This document shows positions 1 through 9,184 of a stretch of 64,000 bases of DNA, piece by piece (positions within the stretch are counted from its first letter, which is position 1; each line of letters starts with the position of its first letter). The DNA is from Cladorhizidae sp. MBARI D1340-BT2 (lineage: Eukaryota > Porifera > Demospongiae > Poecilosclerida > Cladorhizidae). A program made the translations under genes and the position numbers. The stretch lies in contig JAQNBH010000013.1 in NCBI GenBank assembly GCA_028752905.1, positions 41,545,907 to 41,609,906 on the forward strand, read 5' to 3'. A model generated the notes under the pieces. It was not told the DNA's origin, did no database searches, and worked only from the letters and a program-made list of their open reading frames with translations.

Positions 1-46
1 AGAGAGCCTGCATGGAGTGAAGACACTCCTCCATCCCTTGCTCTCC
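1..46 (-). CDS. IARS1: Isoleucyl-tRNA synthetase exon (partial, runs off window)
   Basis: On the minus strand a pyrimidine-rich tract ending in CTCAG is followed by codons reading GEQGMEECLHSMQAL, which resembles the segment GENGMEDC of animal cytosolic isoleucyl-tRNA synthetase just after the tRNA-contacting helical region. It joins in phase 0 to the exon at 247-338. The exon is cut by the window edge. The family charges tRNA-Ile with isoleucine in the cytosol. The identification comes from recognised similarity, supported by the neighbouring exon and by the splice signals. Confidence 0.75.
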
Positions 47-49
47 CTG

Positions 50-200
50 AGGGGGAGGGGAAGGCAGCGGAGGGTTGGCGAGAGAGACAAGATGTGGGAT
101 GGGAGGGGGGGGAGGTGAGGGGGAGAGGTGTAGGAAGAGGAGGAGAGAGCAAAAGAATTGAGGTTGGCGGAGGAGCAAGAGGTGGAGAGAGGAGGAATGT
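50..200. repeat. G/A-rich low-complexity intron sequence
   Basis: A purine-rich stretch of runs of G and GA repeats lies between two synthetase exons. On the minus strand it is the pyrimidine-rich part of the intron ahead of the acceptor at position 47. The open frame across it on the plus strand is compositional and not a gene. Confidence 0.6.
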
Positions 201-246
201 GAGAGAACCATCGTTGCAGGATGTACATACCATCTCTCTCCATTAC

Positions 247-338
247 CTTGATTATCTTCCTGTTGAACCGGACGTACCAGTTAGTAAGTTGATCTATGAA
301 CTTGACCAGTCGAGGTATGACGGTGTAGAGATGGTACT
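247..338 (-). CDS. IARS1: Isoleucyl-tRNA synthetase internal exon
   Basis: Read on the minus strand, the acceptor GCCGTAG precedes two bases of a split codon and then 30 codons (YHLYTVIPRL, VKFIDQLTNW, YVRFNRKIIK), followed by a donor GTAATG. The family has a closely similar stretch, YRLYTVVPRLVKF and LTNWYVRMNRR, in the region linking the catalytic core to the anticodon-binding domain. The exon is 92 bp, ends in phase 0 and joins the exon at 1-46 so that KIIK runs into GEQGMEE, as in other animals (RRLK then GENGMED). I see no frameshift or stop. Other class I synthetases (Val, Leu) fit less well. Confidence 0.85.
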
Positions 339-860
339 CTACGGCAGAGGCAACAACAAACAAACACACAAACAAACAACAGGAAGTAACAACAAATAGC
401 TACTGATGAGTCTTAGCAGGTCGGGCCTTGGTTGCAGCTGTGAGATTCACACATGCTCAGCTTAAGGGGGCGGTTTCCATGTTTAACAAAAAAACGTTTG
501 TCCTCTTTGTAATTGGCAGTTGTTGCTAAAGTGGAGCAACACTCCTGTGTTGCTCGAACTTGTTGCAATTGTGGAGCAACACGTCTGTGTTTGCTCGAAA
601 CAACAACTTGTGGCTACCACTTTTTAGCTCCAAGATTCTGCAAACTTCATGGTATGGACTTGATATATTGCTCAAAAGATAGGTCTCTCTGTGTGCTCTC
701 TTTTGATACAAAAATATGTTTCATAGGATAACTATAGGCAAGTTACTAGACCCTAAAGTGGAGGGACCTCAAAACCCGAATGCCTGATTTTGCTACATAA
801 ATATCTCCAGATTGCCAAGTGCTCGAGAGTTGAAATTAGCACCAGTGGCTAGAGGAAGCT

Positions 861-1035
861 CTACTCTCTATTCAATGAGTGTTTTCATTAGGAGCTAAAA
901 TGTAAGTACGTGGTCAAGCACTTAAGTGGAAAATCAATTTCGTTAAAATTCCATAAAATTGATTTTCCACCTGGACGTGCTTGACCACATACTTAAGTTT
1001 TAATGCCTAATGAAAACGCGCATTGCATAGAGTAG
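861..1035. mobile_element. Foldback / MITE-like inverted repeat
   Basis: Two imperfect inverted arms of about 75-80 bp face each other. The left arm starts CTACTCTCTATTCAATGAG and the right arm ends CGCATTGCATAGAGTAG; both contain the sequence for TGGTCAAGCAC and GGAAAATCAATTTT in opposite orientation. The loop is about 15 bp of AT-rich sequence. There is no coding capacity, so a non-autonomous foldback or MITE is the likely identity. Family unknown. Confidence 0.7.
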
Positions 1036-1289
1036 TATACAGTTGGCTCCAAAGTTCCCAACTGCAGCATAGAAGACGTGAGTGAATACAATTATTTTCA
1101 ATGCATATGCATGTAGTTATTTGAACACTTTAATTTGTTGCTCTGATTTGCATCAAACCACCTATCCAAGTGGACCAGAATAATGTGCATTAATGCGATT
1201 CAAATTCAGTGTGGATGTGCCCAATGCACATTGGCTGGTGCAGTGTGGACAGGCCCAAGTGAGGCTGACATATATCATTAGCATAATTA

Positions 1290-1495
1290 TTGTACTACTA
1301 CGGGTGCTACTATTACTACTACTATTAATATTATTACTACTACTATTACTACTACTATTATTACTACTATTATTATTACTACTACTATTACTACTACTAC
1401 TATTACTACTACTACTACTACTACTACTGTTACTATTATTACTACATGTACTACTATTACAACTACTAATAATAAAACTACTAATAATAAATAAA
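1290..1495. repeat. TAC/TAT trinucleotide microsatellite
   Basis: About 200 bp of tandem TAC and TAT triplets. The poly-leucine frame across it on the plus strand is an artefact of the repeat. Confidence 0.95.
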
Positions 1496-2471
1496 ATTAC
1501 AAATATTTATAAGAAACTAACAATACGAGAATAATTTTCGAGTCTCCGCCTCTTACCAGACATTATTATTCTTACCAAATAACTCGTAGGCACAATTATC
1601 ACATGTCAGCTCAAGGCTGCACAAGCCTTGAACTTCAAGCTCCTCCTACTCCTCCTAAAAGAGAGAATTCTCATAAATACTATTAAGAAGCGACTGTCTA
1701 GGAAAGTGTAGCAGATGTTTGAAATCGCATGACATCCTCTCCCTTTATTCTGTGCAGGTAATTTTCATACCAAATTGTATATTATTCTCCGTGTGCTTTC
1801 AAATGATATGTTGAGTCTGCATAGGCACATCTTCTTAGACTATAGATCCTTCAACGTCAAGGTCACTCAAACACTGCTCTTGAATCAGCTCTGCAGTTGT
1901 GACTCACACAGCAGGTGGGTATCAAATGCCTAGGAGTTTGGTGTGCACCTCCCAAGACTCTTAAGTGTGATGTCCATGGACCACAATTGACAACAGCTGT
2001 GTTGTTAAGGAGAGGCAGGCCAAGTGTTTGTAAGACACACAGAAACCCGGCAAGGGGCACCTCTTCTCACCAACATCACTTGGCGGCGCTTGCAGTAAAA
2101 AATAATCATCTGATCACAACACCCTTTTCAATAATCAACTTGAAATCGTATTCTCTCGATGTTTCGACTAGATGCTCTAGCCTTCGCGCTTATCATACAG
2201 CACTAAAAGAGCTCACCAATTTTTTTAATATATATAGAAAAAGGTTTTATTTTATTTTAGCCATGTTAACCAGAAAACATGGATAGTGGTGATAATGCAT
2301 CAAAGTTTGGACAATGGAGTGTTAAATTGACCTCTTTAGAATCCTTGTTCAAAGTTATTTTAATCAGGGCAAGTGGAAGTGCATGCACAACACATACCAT
2401 AACTTGGAAATGACATCCAGTGCCTTTAAAACTTTGGAAACAGCGAGTATATATATACGACAGTTGGAACT

Positions 2472-2516
2472 GGGGGGGGGGGGGGGGGGGGGGAGGGGAA
2501 AAAAGAGGGGGGGGGT
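2472..2516. repeat. Poly-G tract
   Basis: A run of about 22 G residues followed by further G runs broken by A runs. No gene is associated. Confidence 0.9.
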
Positions 2517-2739
2517 TATATTTTAAAGTAACCACACCCCTTATTAAAACCTGTACTCATTTTGTAGTAGGTGTCTGAAAGGAACACATACGGATATTTG
2601 TCTTGAAGAAGCTAACACTGGGTATCTAGGGGTGACTCACACCCACCTACTAAGACACACCGGGATTTCTTGAGGATGGCCCTCTCCGTGGAAATGTGCC
2701 CCCCACCACCCCGGCCTTCATTGCACACAGGGCTAAGGC

Positions 2740-3150
2740 TGTTTGGGGGCTGGGCTAGGAGCACTGCCACATAGCTAGGATGAAGGCCAGGACCCAGACC
2801 AGGGCTATGGCTGTGGCTAGCTAGGGTTAAATCGAGGAATTATTCAAGGGCTAAGAATGAGTGTTACACTAGGGCTGGGGGTATTCTAGAGCTAGGGTTG
2901 TAGGGCTAGGGCAGTGTATCTAGGGCTAAGTCTATCTAGAGATAGGGGTATTATAGGGGTAAGCATACTCTAGGGCTAGGACCATTCTAGGGCTGTGTAT
3001 ACTCTTGGACCAGGTCCATTCTAGGGCTATGTATACGCTAGGACCATGGTCATTCTAGGGCTGTGTATACTCTAGGACCATGGTCATTCTAGGGCTAGGG
3101 CCAGGAGTAATCTTGGACCAGGTCATTATAGGGCTAGGAGTATTGTAAGG
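2740..3150. repeat. Degenerate AGGGCTAGG-type repeats
   Basis: Loosely periodic copies of CTAGGGCTAGG and of TATACTCTAGGACCATGGTC-like units, the best-preserved tandem part lying at about 2960-3120. The units are diverged in length and sequence. They sit in the presumed intron of the synthetase gene. Confidence 0.7.
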
Positions 3151-3283
3151 TAAGTGTATGGCAATAGGAGCTCCAGAGCTATGACCAGGTCCACCCCGGG
3201 AGAGTCCCAAGTATCCCGGGATGTCCCGAGAAAGGTTGCAACAGCACTGCACATTTCTCGGACCGTTTCAAAGGCCCCCTCAC

Positions 3284-3475
3284 CTGACAACACGGAAGGC
3301 TCCCTCATCAGCCTGAGACAACTTAATGTGCTGGAAGTAAGGGAAGAGTGGGAGGTACTTCTTCCCCACCAGACACGCTCCTTTCATCTTCTCCATGACA
3401 GTGTACTCATCTTTAGTCTTGAAAAGAGCTCCCAGACTGTCTTCCAGCATAATGCAGACCTTGCGGTGGTTTTGT
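3284..3475 (-). CDS. IARS1: Isoleucyl-tRNA synthetase exon (editing-domain region)
   Basis: A minus-strand acceptor, with a pyrimidine-rich tract ending in CTCCTCAG, opens a 192-bp exon that reads KVCIMLEDSLGALF, then DEYTVMEKMKGACLVGKKY, then LPLFPYF and DEGAFRVV, and ends at donor GTGAGG. Animal cytosolic isoleucyl-tRNA synthetase has the matching order: a LSALYKLESDYEILERF-like segment, LKGKKYRPLFDYF and ENGAFTVL, at the start of the CP1 editing domain. The exon ends in phase 2. No upstream exon is visible, because gypsy sequence begins about 500 bp away, and the next downstream coding segment is missing. The plus-strand frame over this exon is a shadow. Confidence 0.85.
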
Positions 3476-3605
3476 CTGAGGAGAGAGACAAAGAGGAAGG
3501 TGAGTTGTGGAGTTCTATCAGCATTTATTTATCGAAGCCCCGTGAAATTTGTGTACTAATAACATTGCTAAAACAGAAACTGTTTGACGTAGTTCACCCC
3601 ATCTG

Positions 3606-3705
3606 GAGTGCAGTAGACACTCGCATATCTGAACACATCGGGACCCACCTTAGTTCGGATATGCAAAAAGTTCAGTTATGCAAAAAGCCTGGATATCATT
3701 AAAAA
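3606..3705. mobile_element. Tigger/pogo-like terminal fragment
   Basis: The sequence begins CAGTAGACACTCGCATATC and continues with GTTCGGATATGC motifs, like the 5' end of the complete element at 4326. No partner end was found, so it is a solo end fragment. Confidence 0.5.
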
Positions 3706-3875
3706 CACATGAATATAATTAAAATAATCTATCGTGGCGTTTGATAATTGCCGATATGATTTTTATCTGCAGGGCCTTGGGATGCGAGTAGCTTACTTCC
3801 TGGACCTACGAGAAGCATCTGTGTCCTTAGGAGCTGCCATGCTGTCTTATACACATCCATACATACTTTTACAGT

Positions 3876-3995
3876 CATGTATTGTGTATAAGCAAGTGTT
3901 GAGCTCAACTAGGTTCTGTACATACAGTAGTGTTGCATGTATTGTGTATAAGCAAGTGTTGATCACAACTAGGTTCTGTACATAGAGTAGTGTTG
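3876..3995. repeat. 60-bp tandem duplication
   Basis: Two near-identical 60-bp units beginning CATGTATTGTGTATAAGC abut the left end of the gypsy remnant. A third, partial unit starts at 3996. Confidence 0.85.
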
Positions 3996-4003
3996 TATGC
4001 ATT

Positions 4004-5191
4004 GTGTTCTCAAGTCATGGGATTCCAAAAATGGTATGAGCAACAATCTCACCCAATACTCGTCCAAAGAATTTGCAGAGATTGCAAAGTCTTATGATTT
4101 CTGCCACGTCACTGCAGCTCCCATTCCCCCCAGAGTAATGGACAAGGGGAGAGAGGAGACAGTGAAAAAGCTATTGAGAGGATCAGCAGATCCATACATG
4201 GCCTACTTATGTATAGTTCAACACCTTCCCTTGGTGTGACCTCTCACCTGCGCAACTCTCAATGGGAAAGAAACTGAGAGCAAATATCCCTCAACTGCCA
4301 GAGCAATTGATCCCAAAATGGACTACAGTAGACCCTCACTAATCCGAATAGCCTGGGGATCTGAGTAGTTCGGATAAGTGAAATTTTCGGATTAGTGAAA
4401 TTTATAAATATCATTATATTGAACTCTGAATTTGTTTATTATTTTGCAGGTGTGGGTTGAATACTGGGTGGTTACAAGTTATTTTTTAATCATAATGATC
4501 CCTTCCCATCTTCATTCTTTTAGCAGATCTCCGGAATCCCATCAGTCATCTTCCTTTTGCATCGTCACAACATTCTTCTTTATGTCTGAGATAGTGGAGA
4601 CTCCAACTCCATACTGTTCAGATAGTCACTTGTAGCTTTTCTTCCCGAGCTGGTCCAGGATCTCGACCTTCTCCTTGATGGTTAGGCTCTTGTGTGCTCT
4701 TTTCTTCTCCATATCACTGCAGCTGCATCGTATGACAGGCTCGTGGTAGGTTCGAAGTTCAATAATGCAACGCATTTTGAATCGTGTTTTTTTAATACTT
4801 TTTTTTACTACCTAATGAAGTTCGGATTAGATTAGCGAGGGTCTACTGATCTCCAACAGACATTCCAGAACAATGAGTTAAAGATTAAACATAAGAGAGA
4901 CTTTGATGGCCGACACCGAGGTCAAGGACTACCACAGCTACCAGAGATTCCCAAGTATGGACTAGCACAGATGGCCAGACAAGAAGACAAGGACAAGTTG
5001 TCTCACATGCAGACACCCCTAGGGCATATCTACCTCGGCAACACCTCCAGGGGTCTAGTGAGAAGGAATTGCCGAGACATAAATGAGACCAGAGAAACCC
5101 ACAGACTCGAGCAACAGGGAAGAAGCCAACCCAACACACCCTCACCACAATCCACCCCCTGACAGACTTTGCTGTCTTGGGGGGAAGGGAG
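4004..5191 (+). pseudogene. Ty3/gypsy integrase C-terminal remnant, block copy 1 (split by a Tigger element)
   Basis: The sequence enters mid-integrase at the codons for SHGIPKMV and continues through EFAEIAKSYDFCHVTAAP, with the frame broken in several places. It then reads through LRANIPQLPEQL to the C-terminal tail (TDGQTRR, VSHADTPRAY, GLVRRNCRDIN), the usual end of gypsy pol in the K02A2.6-like group. Copies 2 and 3 (14835-15360, 56040-56665) show the same segment without the Tigger insertion at 4326-4848. A purine tract, GGGGGGAAGGGAGG, ends the coding part and suggests the polypurine tract next to a 3' LTR. The protein is not functional: it has stops and frameshifts and lacks the N-terminal part of pol. 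Confidence 0.75.
4326..4848 (-). mobile_element. Tigger/pogo-family DNA transposon, internally deleted
   Basis: Terminal inverted repeats CAGTAGACCCTC and GAGGGTCTACTG bound a 523-bp element. Inside, on the minus strand from 4712 down to about 4540, is a CENP-B-type helix-turn-helix start reading MEKKRAHKSLTIKEKVEIL, followed by one in-frame stop and then LSEQYGVGVSTISDIKKN. This is the classic N-terminal DNA-binding region of Tigger transposases; the DDE catalytic domain is absent. The left flank is TA. Comparison with the unoccupied copies near 15252 and 56473 places the insertion at the TA in GGACTATCTCC, with one base of the right target duplication lost. A non-autonomous derivative. Confidence 0.9.
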
Positions 5192-6120
5192 GTGTGGCAA
5201 TACCCTTGCCACCCACATGTGTTGATGACTAATTGGGTAAGACTAAAGAGAGTCTATTATTATATGGAATGGGTTGTTTGATGTATATCTGGATGTGTGC
5301 TCATTGGAATCAGTTACTCAATACCACAAAGGGCAAGGTTCAACATGCATAGGAGTTGTGTGGCACAGGGCAACATGCATAGGAGTTGTGTGGCACAGGG
5401 CAACATGCATAGGAGTTGTGTGGCACAGGGCAACATGCATAGGAGTTGTGTGGCACAGGGCAACATGCATAGGAGTTGTGTGGCACAGGGTAACATGCAT
5501 AGGAGTTGTGTGGCACAGGGCAACATGCATAGGAGTTGTGTGGCACAGGGCAACATGCATAGGAGTTGTGTGGCACGGGCAACATGCATAGGAGTTGTGT
5601 GGCACAGGGCAACATGCATATGAGTTGTGTGGTACAGGGCAACATGCATAGGAGTTGTGTGGCACAGGGCAACATGCATAGGAGTTGTGTGGCACAGGGC
5701 AACATGCATAGGAGTTGTGTGGCACAGGGCAACATGCATAGGAGTTGTGTGGCACAGGGCAACATGCATAGGAGTTGTGTGGCACAGGGCAACATGCATA
5801 GGAGTTGTGTGGCACAGGGCAACATGCATAGGAGTTGTGTGGCACAGGGCAACATGCATAGGAGTTGTGTGGCACAGGGCAACATGCATAGGAGTTGTGT
5901 GGCACAGGGCAACATGCATAGGAGTTGTGTGGCACAGGGCAACATGCATAGGAGTTGTGTGGCACAGGGCAACATGCATAGGAGTTGTGTGGCACAGGGC
6001 AACACGCATAGCAGTTGTGTGGCACAGGGCAGGGCCAACATGCTTGTGAGGGCTTACTTTACTACCATGGCCTCACCTTACCCACTGTAGATGCACTATG
6101 CAACATACACATACATGAAC
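5192..6120 (+). mobile_element. Putative gypsy 3' LTR carrying a 30-bp minisatellite
   Basis: Directly after the purine tract the sequence begins TGTGGCAATACCC, the expected TG start of an LTR, and runs into about 145 bp of unique sequence shared with 15360-15480 before the array. The right end is not clearly defined because a different gypsy integrase begins near 6125. I infer LTR identity from position and the TG start; no matching 5' LTR is seen in the window. Confidence 0.5.
5339..6031. repeat. 30-bp tandem array (about 23 units)
   Basis: The unit is ACATGCATAGGAGTTGTGTG plus GCACAGGGCA. Units are nearly identical, with a one-base loss at about 5577 and point variants at 5618-5633 and 6004-6012. 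Because 30 is a multiple of three, all frames on both strands stay open, which explains the long repetitive frames here; none has a plausible gene start. The same array has only about three units at 15486-15572 and is absent from block copy 3. Confidence 0.95.
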
Positions 6121-6124
6121 TAAT

Positions 6125-6360
6125 AGACGGTGGCTGAAGCCTCTGCCAAGTGTTTACAAGAATGAATGAGCATACCAGAAGAGATCCTGACAGATCAAAG
6201 ATCTAACTTTTGTTCGAACTTGATGTCCTCAGTGTTCGACCTGCTGAAGATAAAGTACATCAGGACTACTCCATAAGATCCCCAGACAGATGGAATGTTG
6301 GAACATTTCCATGCAACCCTGAAAGCCATGCTGAGGAAGACAGCTAGCCAGGACCAGGAC
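6125..6360 (+). pseudogene. Second gypsy-type integrase fragment, block copy 1
   Basis: Codons read AVAEASAKCLQE, stop, MSIPEEILTDQRSNF, then FDLLKIKYIRTTP, a stop, PQTDGMLEHFHATLKAMLRKT. These are integrase-core motifs (ILTDQGSNF with the second catalytic Asp, PQTDG..ERFN, TLKAMLRKT) of a gypsy lineage different from the one ending at 5191. Two internal stops make it non-functional. It runs directly into the 27-bp array, whose first unit can be read from the local codons TASQDQDR. Confidence 0.8.
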
Positions 6361-8230
6361 AGACCTCAACTAACCAGGACAAGGAGAGAACCTCAACTAG
6401 CCAGGACCAGGACAGACCAAAATTAGCCAGGACAAGGAGAGAACCTCAACTAGCCAGGACAAGGAGAGAACCTCAACTAGCCAGGACAAGGAGAGAACCT
6501 CAACAAGCCAGGACAAGGATATAACCTCAACTAGCCAGGACAAGGACATAACCTCAACTAGCCAGGACAAGGAGAGAACCTCAACTAGCCAGGACAAGGA
6601 GAGAACCTCAACTAGCCAGGACAAGGAGAGAACCTCAACTAGCCAGGACAAGGAGAGAACCTCAACTAGCCAGGACAAGGAGAGAACCTCAACTAGCCAG
6701 GACAAGGAGAGAACCTCAACTAGCCAGGACAAGGACATAACCTCAACTAGCCAGGACAAGGACATAACCTCAACTAGCCAGGACAAGGAGAGAACCTCAA
6801 CTAGCCAGGACAAGGAGAGAACCTCAACTAGCCAGGACAAGGAGAGAACCTCAACTAGCCAGGACAAGGAGAGAACCTCAACTAGCCAGGACAAGGAGAG
6901 AACCTCAACTAGCCAGGACAAGGAGAGAACCTCAACTAGCCAGGACAAGGAGAGAACCTCAACTAGCCAGGACAAGGAGAGAACCTCAACTAGCCAGGAC
7001 CAGGACAGACCAAAATTAGCCAGGACAAGGAGAGAACCTCAACTAGCCAGGACAAGGAGAGAACCTCAACTAGCCAGGACAAGTAGAGAACCTCAACTAG
7101 CCAGGACAAGGAGAGAACCTCAACTAGCCAGGACAAGGAGAGAACCTCAATTAGCCAGGACAAGGACATAACTTCAACTAGTCAGGACAAGGAGAGAACC
7201 TCAACTAGCCAGGACAAGGAGAGAACCTCAACTAGCCAGGACAAGGAGAGAACCTCAACTAGCCAGGACAAGGAGAGAACCTCAACTAGCCAGGACAAGG
7301 AGAGAACCTCAACTAGCCAGGACAAGGAGAGAACCTCAACTAGCCAGGACAAGGAGAGAACCTCAACAAGCCAGGACAAGGATATAACCTCAACTAGCCA
7401 GGACAAGGACATAACCTCAACTAGCCAGGACAAGGAGAGAACCTCAACTAGCCAGGACAAGGAGAGAACCTCAACTAGCCAGGACAAGGAGAGAACCTCA
7501 ACTAGCCAGGACAAGGAGAGAACCTCAACTAGCCAGGACAAGGAGAGAACCTCAACTAGCCAGGACAAGGAGAGAACCTCAACTAGCCAGGACAAGGATA
7601 TAACCTCAACTAGCCAGGACAAGGACATAACCTCAACTAGCCAGGACAAGGAGAGAACCTCAACTAGCCAGGACAAGGAGAGAACCTCAACTAGCCAGGA
7701 CAAGGAGAGAACCTCAACTAGCCAGGACAAGGAGAGAACCTCAACTAGCCAGGACAAGGAGAGAACCTCAACTAGCCAGGACAAGGAGAGAACCTCAACT
7801 AGCCAGGACAAGGAGAGAACCTCAACTAGCCAGGACAAGGATATAACCTCAACTAGCCAGGACAAGGACATAACCTCAACTAGCCAGGACAAGGAGAGAA
7901 CCTCAACTAGCCAGGACAAGGAGAGAACCTCAACTAGCCAGGACAAGGAGAGAACCTCAACTAGCCAGGACAAGGAGAGAACCTCAACTAGCCAGGACAA
8001 GGAGAGAACCTCAACTAGCCAGGACAAGGAGAGAACCTCAACTAGCCAGGACAAGGAGAGAACCTCAACTAGCCAGGACAAGGAGAGAACCTCAACTAGC
8101 CAGGACAAGGAGAGAACCTCAACTAGCCAGGACAAGGAGAGAACCTCAACTAGCCAGGACAAGGAGAGAACCTCAACTAGCCAGGACAAGGAGAGAACCT
8201 CAACTAGCCAGGACAAGGAGAGAACCTCAT
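6352..8230. repeat. 27-bp tandem array (about 70 units)
   Basis: The unit is CTAGCCAGGACAAGGAGAGA plus ACCTCAA. In one plus-strand frame it encodes STSQDKERT repeated. Variants with GATATAACC followed by GACATAACC recur at 7381, 7597 and 7840, that is every 8 or 9 units, showing higher-order expansion. The segment around 6500-6560 is repeated at 7360-7430. The repetitive minus-strand frames (SLSWLVEVL) are by-products of a 27-bp period. Confidence 0.95.
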
Positions 8231-9184
8231 GGCAGAAAATTTCAATCCAGACCTCAATACTCTCATTCTCAACACACCCTACCCTAGTAACCCCGACCTC
8301 TGCCAACACCCAATCTGATTCTTATCCTTCTAGGAGAGGAGGTTATATACCACCTGCTGCACCCCAATCCCAATATAAGCCAAGGTCAGTTGCGATGAAG
8401 AAGGCAAGGGTCAGAGTGCAAACAGGAGTGGTGGCCTGATCCTTTACCAATTCTTGTGTAGGATAGTGTCTGGAGACATCTCTAGCTAAGTAATTAAAAC
8501 TGATAAGGATATGCACAAATACCTTTAATATGTAATTAGCCTAACACTCCTGTGATTATTAGAACTGCAATGAGTTAGCAGTTGGTAAAGGGTCTTTCTT
8601 ACTCTAGACAAGGCCAGGCAGGCCTATATAAAAGGTGAGGATCAAGGACTCTTAAAATCACCTTCTCAAAAATCAACTTAAAATTTATATGCTCTAGTCG
8701 AAACATCGAGTGTATAAATTTGAAGTTGATTATTGAGTTGATTTTAATGTTATGTCAACAGAGAATTCTTTAAAGATTTATTTAAAGGACTCTTGCGACA
8801 TTAGTAGGTTTTAATTAGTACTTATGTTCTGCCATCTCCCTGTGGTGGCTGTTAATTAGTGCATTCTTGTGGTCTGTGCCCACAACCTTCATGATTGTGA
8901 TGTAAGTCAGCCAGCCAGTTGGAATGTCTTGCTGGAGCATATATATTTCAGAGGCCTCCACCTGGTGAGGATGAGGGTAGGAGACCCCCCTCCACCACAT
9001 CCTGAGGGCAAGCGATTACAGGCTGACAGGCCACACCCATAATTAGAACTAAAATCGGTAGTTTCCTTCTGGACAAAGGAAGTCTTCAACTCTTACAAGT
9101 TCCATTATCTGTTGTGAGTGGAGGACAATAAAAGCTTCATTGAATCATGCATTATAATTCATCGAACTAATTGCCAACAGAAAA
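8231..9184 (+). mobile_element. Gypsy pol tail and LTR-like promoter/polyA region, block copy 1
   Basis: In the same plus frame as the STSQDKERT units the sequence continues with a unique tail (TSWQKISIQ, later RRGGYIPPAAPQ and KKARVRVQTG) to a stop near 8440. Downstream come a TATA box, TATATAAAA at 8625-8633, and an AATAAA at 9127-9132, both on plus, close to the 3' end of the minus-strand NHL gene. Homologous stretches lie at 16611-17603 and 56836-57834. A 3' LTR ending at the NHL gene is the best explanation, but its boundaries are inferred. Confidence 0.5.

Larger units (their letters stand above)
339..3283. other. Intron-like gap lacking the catalytic exons of isoleucyl-tRNA synthetase
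   Basis: This stretch lies between the exon encoding about family residue 280 and the exon encoding about residue 770. Roughly 450 codons with the class I signature motifs should lie here. I searched the minus strand for the KMSKR signature, the WFES motif and the EGIDQTRGW motif and found none. It holds a foldback element, a TAC/TAT array, a poly-G tract and degenerate repeats. Small hairpins such as GAGCAACAC/GTGTTGCTC at 533-556 and a similar one at 572-597 are present. No other gene is recognisable. Confidence 0.6.

Noticed and set aside
94..399. 101-codon plus-strand protein at the window start
   Set aside because: It is the antisense of synthetase exons and purine-rich intron; the minus strand explains the sequence better.
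1193..1534. Poly-leucine frame
   Set aside because: Translation of a TAC/TAT microsatellite.
3154..3702. 182-codon plus-strand protein
   Set aside because: Most of it is antisense to the synthetase exon at 3284-3475, and its end lies in a Tigger-like fragment.
5314..6041. Long repetitive open frames on both strands
   Set aside because: A 30-bp period free of stops keeps several frames open at once. No start context and no non-repeat coding sequence.
7182..8309. 375-codon minus frame of SLSWLVEVL repeats
   Set aside because: By-product of the 27-bp array. The opposite strand carries the frame that continues from integrase sequence into a unique tail.
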